Below are positions 9,182 to 16,269 of a stretch of 64,000 nucleotides of DNA, in pieces. Each line of letters begins with the position of its first letter. The first letter of the stretch is position 1. The stretch is from Kineosporia succinea (GTDB lineage Bacteria; Actinomycetota; Actinomycetes; Actinomycetales; Kineosporiaceae): the NCBI RefSeq assembly GCF_030811555.1, contig NZ_JAUSQZ010000001.1, positions 7,623,241 to 7,687,240 of the forward strand. The letters are read 5' to 3'. Both the position numbers and the translations under genes were made by a program. The notes below the pieces were generated by a model. That model saw only the letters and a program-made list of their open reading frames with translations. It was not told the origin of the DNA and did not search any database.

Positions 9182-9571
9182 GTGAACAATCCCCCACCCA
9201 ACGACCAGATCTCCTCCACCCTGGCCGACCTCACCCGCCTGAACGAGGAGGTGGCCCTGCTGGCTCACCAGCTGGAGACCACCACGATCGACGTGAGCAG
9301 CCCGGACGGATCGATCACGGTGACCACCACCCTGCACGGATCGGTCACCGGCCTGCGGTTCGCCGACGAGCGGCACCGGGAGCGGACGGGCACCCAGCTC
9401 GCCGTGGACCTGCTGCGGGTCCTGACCGACGCCCGTGAGCAGGCGACGGCCCGGGCCGCGGAGGTGACCGGCACCGGAGCCTCGCCGAGCACGCAGACCG
9501 TGCTGCCCGGCGACGCGCTCGGGGACCTGCTGATCGGGCTCGACGCCCTGTTCCGGCCCGGCCCGAAATGA
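9182..9571 (+). CDS. YbaB/EbfC-like small protein
   Basis: 129 residues: an N-terminal helix that looks like a coiled coil (LADLTRLNEEVALLAHQLE), a beta hairpin of the form SPDGSITVTTTLHGSVTGLRF, then a helix LAVDLLRVLTDAREQATARA. This order of helix, DG-V-TV---G-V--L hairpin and ELA..V..A...A helix is that of YbaB/EbfC family proteins, which are nucleoid-associated in their best-known members; divergent copies are frequent beside T7SS-type genes in actinomycetes. GTG 9182 follows the stop of the 2,180-aa gene by 17 bp with AAAGAG as a modest ribosome site, so the two form an operon. A role as partner or chaperone of the large protein is inference from position. Confidence 0.7.
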   Translation: MNNPPPNDQISSTLADLTRLNEEVALLAHQLETTTIDVSSPDGSITVTTTLHGSVTGLRFADERHRERTGTQLAVDLLRVLTDAREQATARAAEVTGTGASPSTQTVLPGDALGDLLIGLDALFRPGPK

Positions 9572-9625
9572 TCACTCACGACCGAGTGTGAGGATCTGGG
9601 GGCCGTCTCGCGCTTGTCGCTCTTC

Positions 9626-9658
9626 GTCCAGAAGACGTTCAGAGGGGCGTGGTTTAAT
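9626..9658 (+). promoter_or_regulatory. SARP-type operator/promoter of the regulator (autoregulation)
   Basis: GTCCA (9626), 6 bp, GTTCA (9637), 11 bp, TTTAAT (9653-9658). Geometry equals the other five sites, but both half-sites deviate at one position and the -10 is the most AT-rich of the set. Predicted start near 9665 gives a leader of about 150 nt to GTG 9816. The rest of the 244-bp gap between 9571 and 9816 shows no convincing gene. Confidence 0.5.
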
Positions 9659-9815
9659 CAATGTCCCATTTTTCCGGCCCCAGGAGCGACCCGTGGCTCA
9701 CCTCAGAGCGACCGCGCGCCGACCCGCCGTCGCGCTCCGTTCCCCCGCGACCACGGCGGTGGCGACCGTCCCCGGTGCCCACACCGACGCGTCCCCCATC
9801 GGATAGGTCGATCTC

Positions 9816-12665
9816 GTGGAGCACGACACTCGGCGTGGTGACCTACCCCCTCTGAAACTGCAGGTTCTGGGGCCGCTGCGCATCTGGCGCGACGGCGTGG
9901 AGGTCGACGCCGGCCCCTGGCAGCGCCGATGCCTCCTGGGGTTGCTGCTGGCCCACAACGGTCAGCCGGTGGGGATGAACGAACTGGTCGACACCTTGTG
10001 GCCCTCGGACCCCCCGGTCAGCGCGGTCAACATCGTGCACAAGTACGTCGGGGCGTTGCGCCGCCTCATGGAACCCGACCTGGCGCCGCGGGACAGCGGG
10101 TCCTGGCTGCTGCGTTCCGGCAACGGCTACCGGTTCGTGGCCGATCCCCGCGTACTGGACCTGGCCCGGTTCGTCGAGCTGCACGACCGGGCCCGCACCG
10201 CCGCCCGGGGCGGCGACGACCACGCCGCGCTCCTGCTGCACCAGGAGGCTCTGCACCTCTGGAACGGGCCGGCCGGTGAGGACGCGGCGGGCTCGCCCGT
10301 GTTCGCCGGCGTCAACCAGCAGCTCTTCGACAGTGCCACGGAGGCCGCCGATCTGGCGCTGCGCACTGGCGAGCACGGTCGTCCGGTCGCCGTCATCCGT
10401 CGCGTGTGCTCCTGGGACCCGCTGAACGAGTCGCTGCACGCCCGCCTGATCCTGCTGCTGGCCGGGGCCGGGCACCAGGCCGAGGCCCTGACGGTCCACC
10501 GCACCGTGACCGCCCGTCTGGCCGACGAACTCGGCCTGGACCCGGGCCCGGAACTGCGCGCCGCCCAGCAGCAGGTGCTCAGGGACGAGGCGCCGGCCCT
10601 GACCACCCCCGCGGTCCGCCCGGAGACCGGGCAACGTCCCCGCCCGGCCCAGCTGCCGGCCGATCTGAGCATGTTCGTCGGCCGCGAGGAGCAGATCGCC
10701 GCCGTCACCCGGCTGATCGAGCAGCGCTCCGGACGCACGTCCACCGGCCCACTGGTGCTGGCCCTCAGCGGCATGGGAGGTGTCGGGAAGTCCACTCTCG
10801 CCGTGCATCTGGCCCATCGATTCAGCGCCGCCCACCCCGACGGCCAGCTCTACGTGGACCTGCGGGGTTTCGACGGCGACGGGGAGGAGGTCTCGACCCC
10901 GGAGGCACTGGCGACCCTGCTGCACTCCCTGGGGGTGCCCGGGGCGTCCGTCCCGAGCCGGATCGAGGCCCAGGTGGGCCTTTACCGCACGGCCAGCGCC
11001 GACCGCCGGCTGATCGTCCTGATCGACAACGCGCGCTCGGTGCAGCATGTGCGCCCGCTGATCCCGAACAGTGCCAGCGCCCTCGTCATCGTGACCAGCC
11101 GCACTCCGCTGGCCGGGCTGGCCGCGATCGAGGGCGCGGTGCTCCTGCCCCTGGACCTTCCCTCGGCCCCCTCGGCGCGAGCCATGATGGCGGCCCGGCT
11201 GCAGGCCCTCCCCCGCCCGGCCGACGACGCCGTCATCGACGAGATCGTCGACCTGTGCGGCCGTCTCCCGCTGGCGCTGGCCCTGGTCGCGGCCCGGGCC
11301 CTGACCCGCCCCACCTTTCCGCTGCAGGTGGCGGCCGACGAGCTGCGCGCGCACTCGACCGTCCTGCACGCCTTTCCCGACGGGGGCGGAGATGCCGGTC
11401 CTCGCAGCGTCTTCCGCTGGTCGTACCGGCACCTGAGTGCCGAGGCGGCCCGCCTGTTCCGGCTGCTGTCGCTCAGCATCGGCCCGTCGATCTCGGCCGC
11501 GGCGTGCGCCAGCCTGCTCGGGGGCGAGCCCGCCCCGACCCGGCGCCTGCTCGGTGAGCTCCTCGACGCCGCGCTCGTGGCCGAGGTGGCCCAGGACCGT
11601 TTCAGCGCCCACCTGCTGGTGCGGGCGTACGCCGAGGAACTGTGCCGCCAGACCGAGAGCGGGGCCGAGCGCGCCGAGGCGAGCCGGCGCCTGCTGCAGC
11701 ACTACCGGCACACCGGCCACCACGCCATCGTCGCTCTCCGGCCGAAACTCGAGCCGATCCCTCCGGCCCCGGCCGTCGAGGGGGTGCACCCGCAGGACGT
11801 GGGCACCTTCGACCAGGCCATGTCGTGGTTCGCGGCCGAGCACCAGGTGCTCATGGCGGCCGTGAACCGGGCCGGTGACCCCCAGTTCGGGGTGTCGCCC
11901 TGGCAGCTGGCGCTGAGCGCGCAGACCTATCTGCACTGGGGCGGGTTCTTCCACGACTGGAAGACGGTCATGCAGACCGCCCTGACCGCAGCCCGGGCCC
12001 AGAACGACCGGCTGGGGCAGGCTTACGCCCTGCGCAGCCTGGCCGGGGCGCACCACTACCTCGGTGAGGGCTCCTCCGCGCTCGAGTGCCTGTACGGGGC
12101 GCAGGAGTTGTTCGCCGAACTCGGCCGGGTGCGGGAACTCAGCTTCGTGCAGTCGAACCTGGGAGACGTCCTGACCCGCCTGGGGCGCTTCGACGAGGCG
12201 CTGGCCGCGCACGAGGAGGTTCTGCGGACGGCGCGTTCGATCAGCCCGACCCGGGAGGTCGTGGCTCTGCTCCAGGTGGGTGTGGCCCTCATGGACTGCG
12301 GCGAGTACGCGCTGTCGGAGACCAGGATGCGCGAGGCCCTGAAACTCAATCAGGAGCTGGGGAAACCGGAGATCGAGGGGTCGATCCGCATCGACATCGG
12401 CTCCCTGTTCGCCCGGATGGGCCAGGACGGTCAGGCAGCCGCGGAGTGGGAGGCCGCGCTGCCGGACCTGCGCGCCTTCAAGCACCGGCCGGACGAGCTG
12501 AAGGTGCTGCTGGACCTGGCCGACGCCCGGATCCGGCTCGGTGACCGGGTCCGGGCGCGCGAGGCCTGGCGCAGCGCCGTCACGCTGGCGGCCGGGTTCC
12601 AGGATCACGAGACCGGGGAGACGAAGGCCCGCTTGCGGAGCATCGAAGCGGCGCTCGACGACTGA
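9816..12665 (+). CDS. AfsR/SARP-family transcriptional regulator with NB-ARC and TPR domains
   Basis: 949 residues with the full AfsR-type layout. Residues ~15-105 form an OmpR-like winged helix (LQVLGPLRIWRDG, LLLAHNGQPVGMNELVDTLW, VNIVHKYVGALRRLM). Residues ~110-260 form the bacterial transcriptional activation domain (LHDRARTAARGGD, LHARLILLLAGAG, ELGLDPGPELRAAQQQVL). An NB-ARC-type ATPase follows, with Walker A GMGGVGKST (Lys325) and later LIDNA, IVTSR and GRLPLAL motifs. TPR-like helical repeats fill residues ~650-945. AfsR relatives are ATP-dependent activators that bind direct repeats overlapping the -35. A matching repeat lies in its own promoter and five others here, so this is the likely local activator. 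Its stop is 8 bp from the convergent hydrolase stop. The start is GTG with a weak ribosome site. Confidence 0.9.
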   Translation: MEHDTRRGDLPPLKLQVLGPLRIWRDGVEVDAGPWQRRCLLGLLLAHNGQPVGMNELVDTLWPSDPPVSAVNIVHKYVGALRRLMEPDLAPRDSGSWLLRSGNGYRFVADPRVLDLARFVELHDRARTAARGGDDHAALLLHQEALHLWNGPAGEDAAGSPVFAGVNQQLFDSATEAADLALRTGEHGRPVAVIRRVCSWDPLNESLHARLILLLAGAGHQAEALTVHRTVTARLADELGLDPGPELRAAQQQVLRDEAPALTTPAVRPETGQRPRPAQLPADLSMFVGREEQIAAVTRLIEQRSGRTSTGPLVLALSGMGGVGKSTLAVHLAHRFSAAHPDGQLYVDLRGFDGDGEEVSTPEALATLLHSLGVPGASVPSRIEAQVGLYRTASADRRLIVLIDNARSVQHVRPLIPNSASALVIVTSRTPLAGLAAIEGAVLLPLDLPSAPSARAMMAARLQALPRPADDAVIDEIVDLCGRLPLALALVAARALTRPTFPLQVAADELRAHSTVLHAFPDGGGDAGPRSVFRWSYRHLSAEAARLFRLLSLSIGPSISAAACASLLGGEPAPTRRLLGELLDAALVAEVAQDRFSAHLLVRAYAEELCRQTESGAERAEASRRLLQHYRHTGHHAIVALRPKLEPIPPAPAVEGVHPQDVGTFDQAMSWFAAEHQVLMAAVNRAGDPQFGVSPWQLALSAQTYLHWGGFFHDWKTVMQTALTAARAQNDRLGQAYALRSLAGAHHYLGEGSSALECLYGAQELFAELGRVRELSFVQSNLGDVLTRLGRFDEALAAHEEVLRTARSISPTREVVALLQVGVALMDCGEYALSETRMREALKLNQELGKPEIEGSIRIDIGSLFARMGQDGQAAAEWEAALPDLRAFKHRPDELKVLLDLADARIRLGDRVRAREAWRSAVTLAAGFQDHETGETKARLRSIEAALDD

Positions 12666-12673
12666 CGGCGACC

Positions 12674-13657
12674 TCAGCCCTGCTCGTACAGATCCACGTA
12701 CAGCCCGAGGATCTCGTCGGAACGCGGGCCCAGGGCATCAGGGTTCACGATGTTGTGCCCCAGCCCTGTCTCGGGACCGAACTCGTGCGTCCTCACCTTC
12801 AGGCCGTTCGCCTCGGCGAGCCGCGTGGGAACCTCCACGGCCTTCTCGCGGTCGATGAACGGATCCTTCGCCGAGGTCGCCACCGCCACGGTGCGCAGCT
12901 TCCCGCTCGTGGGGTCGTCGCGCAGATTGCGCCCCACGCGCAGGTACTGGGCCAGGCCGCTGAGGGTGAAGTTCGTGTCCCCCACCCGCCGGTTCGGCAG
13001 CAACCGGAAACCGTAGAGCACGATGAGCGGCTTGATCGCGAAGGCCGGGGCCTGCGAGGAGGCCGGCTGGTAGAAGGGCGACAGCGCCAGCAGGTGGGCG
13101 ACCGTGTCGGTGCGGAACTCGGCCAGCCAGGTGGCCAGCACGGCGCCGCCGGACAGGCCGATCACCCCGGTCTCCTCGCCCAGCCCCGCAACGACATTCA
13201 TGGCCTCGTCGGCATACTCGGCCAGACTGCCGGTGCTGACCTCCTGGGCCTGATCAGCGTCGAGCAGGCCGTGGTGAGGCTCGCGCGGCGCGTAGACGTT
13301 GTAGCCGCGGTCATAGAAGACCTCGGCCAGTTGTACGTAGTCCTTGGGGCAGCTGGTGTAGCCGTGCAGCATCAGAACGGACTTGGCCGTCTTCTCGGGG
13401 TGGATCCGGGCCAGGCTGCGGCATTCGGGCCGGACCTGGTCGTCGACGGCGTCGGTCTCGGCGGCGTTCTGGGCCACGGCCGCGGCCTCGACGAACGAGA
13501 TCACCCGGGGCCGGGGGTTCTGCAGCCGCTCGTTGCTCAGCGGGAACACGTACAGGCCTCCGATCAGCACGACGAGAACGACCACGACGGCTGCGCACAC
13601 CTTCATGACACGGCGCGCCCCTGCGCCGGGCGCGGACTGCTCACTTGCGGGCGACAT
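12674..13657 (-). CDS. Membrane-anchored alpha/beta hydrolase
   Basis: 327 residues from ATG 13657, chosen because GGGGAG lies just upstream; the in-frame GTG at 13717 has no such site and would lie almost at the predicted transcription start. Residues 18-38 are a single membrane helix, so the catalytic part is probably outside the cell. The hydrolase fold shows LMLHGYTS (oxyanion region, His98), the nucleophile elbow GLSGG (Ser169), SAKDPFID (Asp265) and GLGHNIV (His301), a complete catalytic triad. It resembles lysophospholipase/esterase-like serine hydrolases; substrate unknown. The upstream operator (13729-13761) places it in the same regulon as the giant proteins, so a role at the cell envelope during their export is a fair guess. 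Confidence 0.85.
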   Translation of the reverse strand: MSPASEQSAPGAGARRVMKVCAAVVVVLVVLIGGLYVFPLSNERLQNPRPRVISFVEAAAVAQNAAETDAVDDQVRPECRSLARIHPEKTAKSVLMLHGYTSCPKDYVQLAEVFYDRGYNVYAPREPHHGLLDADQAQEVSTGSLAEYADEAMNVVAGLGEETGVIGLSGGAVLATWLAEFRTDTVAHLLALSPFYQPASSQAPAFAIKPLIVLYGFRLLPNRRVGDTNFTLSGLAQYLRVGRNLRDDPTSGKLRTVAVATSAKDPFIDREKAVEVPTRLAEANGLKVRTHEFGPETGLGHNIVNPDALGPRSDEILGLYVDLYEQG

Positions 13658-13728
13658 GTTCTCCCCGAACTCGCGGGCCCCTCGGGCCACGGCGGACGAC
13701 AGCGTCACCGTCGTCACGGGACCCGTCC

Positions 13729-13761
13729 ACGGTCCCGCCGACGCATCGACGTCCGATTGCC
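13729..13761 (-). promoter_or_regulatory. SARP-type operator/promoter of the hydrolase gene
   Basis: Minus strand: GGCAA, 6 bp, GTCGA, 11 bp, GACCGT as the -10. Its repeat region, GGCAATCGGACGTCGATG, matches the lectin-gene operator in 16 of 18 bases. Predicted start near 13722 leaves about 65 nt before ATG 13657. The same 156-bp region must also hold the promoter of the divergent dehydrogenase, for which I see no matching repeat. Confidence 0.6.
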
Positions 13762-13873
13762 GTGCTCGTAGAAGGCTGGTCCTGCCACTCCCAGGATCAG
13801 CGCGGCACTACCTCGGCCCGGCGACCCCGTTCAGACTCGGAGGCGTAACCACTCGCTCGTCAAGGAGTTCCTC

Positions 13874-14617
13874 ATGCAGCTGCGCACCCGAACCGCCCTG
13901 CTCGTCGGCGGCACCTCCGGCATCGGCCTGGGCCTGGCCCGGCGTCTGGCCGCCGCCGGCACCACGGTGGTCGTCGCCGGCCGTCGCACGACCGCCGTCG
14001 ACGGGCTGGAGAGCGTCACTCTCGACGTCACCGACCCGGACTCCGTCCGCGACGCCCGCGACCGCGTCCTCCTGGCCCATCCCGATCTCGACCTGGTGGT
14101 GACCATGTCCGGGGTGATGCTGCCCGAGGACCTGCGGGACCCGGCCCATCTCGCCGCCGCCGAAACCACCGTCTCGGTGAACCTTCTCGGCACGATCCGG
14201 ACCCTCACCGCCTTCGTCCCCCACCTCGTCGAACGGGGCGGCGGCGACATCGTCACGGTCTCCTCCGGCATCGCGTTCCTGCCGTTCCCGCTCATGCCCA
14301 CCTACGGCGCCTCGAAGGCCGGGGTGCACGCCTACACCGAGGCCCTGCGCGCCCAGCTGGCCGGTACCGGGGTCGAGGTCACCGAGCTCGTGCCGCCCGC
14401 CGTCGCCACCGCCGGGCAGGAGAAGGTCAACCCGGCCGCCCTGCCCCTGGAGGACTACCTCGACGAGATCTGGGACCTGCTGACCCAGAACCCCACGCCG
14501 CCGGAGATTCTCGTCAGGGCCGTGCACCAGCACCGCTGGGCCGAGAAGGACGGCACCTACGCCGAGCTGGTGGCACGTCGCTCGCAGGCCCTGAACACGC
14601 TGCCCGGCCGCGCCTGA
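13874..14617 (+). CDS. Short-chain dehydrogenase/reductase (SDR)
   Basis: 247 residues, the usual length for a classical SDR. The nucleotide-binding Gly motif is GGTSGIG (residues 12-18), the catalytic Ser is in VTVSSG (130/131), and the YxxxK pair is Tyr144/Lys148 in YGASK. AGRR after the second strand suggests NADP(H) preference. A conserved Asn in SVNLLG (residue 103) completes the tetrad. The order fits DltE-like SDRs, which act on small alcohols/ketones or sugars; the substrate cannot be told. AAGGAG lies 6 nt before ATG 13874. It is divergent from the hydrolase and convergent with the giant gene at 14644, and it has no copy of the shared operator, so it may be unrelated to the locus. 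Confidence 0.9.
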   Translation: MQLRTRTALLVGGTSGIGLGLARRLAAAGTTVVVAGRRTTAVDGLESVTLDVTDPDSVRDARDRVLLAHPDLDLVVTMSGVMLPEDLRDPAHLAAAETTVSVNLLGTIRTLTAFVPHLVERGGGDIVTVSSGIAFLPFPLMPTYGASKAGVHAYTEALRAQLAGTGVEVTELVPPAVATAGQEKVNPAALPLEDYLDEIWDLLTQNPTPPEILVRAVHQHRWAEKDGTYAELVARRSQALNTLPGRA

Positions 14618-14643
14618 CCGAGGGCCCGCTCGTTGCCAGGTTC

Positions 14644-16269
14644 TCAATCACAGCTGAGCATGTGGATCTGCAGATAGGTGATCGGTTCGCGCCAGTCGGC
14701 CCGGCCGTCGGCCATCTCCGAGAACCGGTCGTGCCAGGCCAGTTTGGTCTCCGGATCCATGCTGCGGCACAGGAGCGCGATCTGCGCCGCCGCCCGTTCC
14801 TGGTCACCACCCAGAGCCACCAGGAGAGCACTGCTCATCGGCAGGTCGAAGTCCCCCAGCCCCAGCGCTTCCGAGGCCGCGTTCAGGGACAGCATCGCCT
14901 CGGGCGCCGAAACGGCCCGTCCCGTGACACCATCCGCCAGTTCGACCAGCGACTCCGTCAGGGAGCGCGCCGGGACCGCGGCCGGGCCCGGCTCGGCCGG
15001 CCGCGCCTCGGGCGTGACGTCCTGCCCGCCGGGTGTCTCCACCGGAACGTCCAGAAGGGCCAGCGCCCGCTCGGCGGGGTGTGCGGCAGATCCGGACGCT
15101 CGCGCGTCCTGTGCCACCCGGCGAGCCGGGCCGCCGCTGGTGGCGCCGTCCTTCAGGCGCCCCCCGATGTCCCGGACGATCTGTTGCGCGACCGATGCGG
15201 GTGAGGACAGATCCACGGCCGGCGGCCTCTGGGCCCGGTACCGCTCGACGAACCCGGCCACCTCCTCCGGATCGAGCCGGGTGGGGAGAGCCCGCTGTTG
15301 ACCCGCCGCCTTCTCACTGCGGGTGCGGGCCAGCGCGATCCGGTTGCCGGAGAGCGCCAGGAAGAGCCGGTTGAACGCTTTGCGCACCTCCCTCACGCTC
15401 GCCAGGGTGGGGGCGACCCGCTTGCTGACGATCTCCTCCGCCATCTCCTCGAGCGTGCTGCCCGGCGCGGTCAGACCGGCGGCGGCGTTCGCGACCTGGG
15501 CCGGGGTCATCGCGGGAACCTCGGCCCGGGCCAGCAACTCGTTCACCGCGGCGGTCAGGGGCGCGTTGCGGATGCCGTCGACGTTGCGGGCTCCCTGGCC
15601 GTGACCGGCGCTGTCCAGGACCGGCGGGACGAGACGACCGTCCGCCTCGGGCGGGAAGAACCGGATCACCGTGCGCCGTCCGCCGGCGTTGAACGTGACC
15701 AGCTCGACGTCCTGCCCCAGGTCGGTGGCCAGGAACTGGGCGAAGCGGGTGTGCTCGCCCGTGCCGTCGGTCAGCGTGGACAGGCGCACCGTCTCCTCCC
15801 TCAGCCGCGCCTGCCCACCCGGGACGTCTTCGAGCAGCCAGTCGCGCAGCACCGCGAAGTCGACCGCCTCGACCCGGTCGATGAGCTCGTCGAGGTGGAA
15901 CGGGGGCCGTTCCACCGCCTCGAACCGCTGGCTCAGGGCGTGCGCCCAGGACGCCGGAACGATCCCCTCGAACGCGTCCTCGAGCGACCCGCGGACCGTC
16001 ACCTGACCTCCGAGCCTCCCCCGGTCCGGGCCGGTGATGACGAAATCGCCGTCCAGGGCGTAGTAGTCGAAGACGCCCTTGCGTTCCCGGTTGTTCTCGA
16101 CGTAACTCGCCGTGCTGTTCGCGGCCGACTTCTTGACGTCGCTGCCGCGGTGAACGCCGCCGCTCGCGGTCATCAGGGTCGGGTCGTGGGCCCCCAGGAC
16201 CGGCTGCCCGGCGTTGCGCCCGACAGCGACGCCGCCGTCGTGACCGCTGCCCGAGAACTTCTCCGACAC
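14644..16269 (-). CDS. C-terminal part of the 5,893-aa giant protein (after -1 frameshift)
   Basis: This frame is not an independent gene. Reading upstream of its first GTG (16269), it stays open and sensible (YGSALNFPEHTIEPEPVSEKF) back to about 16316, where it meets the end of the meaningful part of the preceding frame; no good ribosome site precedes 16269. It adds about 557 residues of alpha-rich sequence (a segment starting NSTASYVENNRERKGVFDYY, then long helices) and ends with the signature shared by all three giants: CRSMDPETKLAW, W, EP, YLQIHMLSCD. The stop is 26 bp from the convergent dehydrogenase stop. If the frameshift is not bypassed, the giant protein loses exactly this shared C-terminal domain. 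Confidence 0.8.
   Translation of the reverse strand: MSEKFSGSGHDGGVAVGRNAGQPVLGAHDPTLMTASGGVHRGSDVKKSAANSTASYVENNRERKGVFDYYALDGDFVITGPDRGRLGGQVTVRGSLEDAFEGIVPASWAHALSQRFEAVERPPFHLDELIDRVEAVDFAVLRDWLLEDVPGGQARLREETVRLSTLTDGTGEHTRFAQFLATDLGQDVELVTFNAGGRRTVIRFFPPEADGRLVPPVLDSAGHGQGARNVDGIRNAPLTAAVNELLARAEVPAMTPAQVANAAAGLTAPGSTLEEMAEEIVSKRVAPTLASVREVRKAFNRLFLALSGNRIALARTRSEKAAGQQRALPTRLDPEEVAGFVERYRAQRPPAVDLSSPASVAQQIVRDIGGRLKDGATSGGPARRVAQDARASGSAAHPAERALALLDVPVETPGGQDVTPEARPAEPGPAAVPARSLTESLVELADGVTGRAVSAPEAMLSLNAASEALGLGDFDLPMSSALLVALGGDQERAAAQIALLCRSMDPETKLAWHDRFSEMADGRADWREPITYLQIHMLSCD

Noticed and set aside
9588-9855. Overlapping short open frames in the gap before the regulator.
   Set aside because: No ribosome sites, Arg/Pro-rich products, and the region holds the regulator promoter.
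13825-13850. GTTCAGA upstream of the dehydrogenase as a seventh operator copy.
   Set aside because: The position 11 bp upstream holds CCGGC, so there is no second half-site and no -10 at the required distance.
14644-16269. An independent 541-residue gene.
   Set aside because: The frame continues sensibly upstream of its first start to the frameshift point, and the C-terminal signature completes the giant protein.
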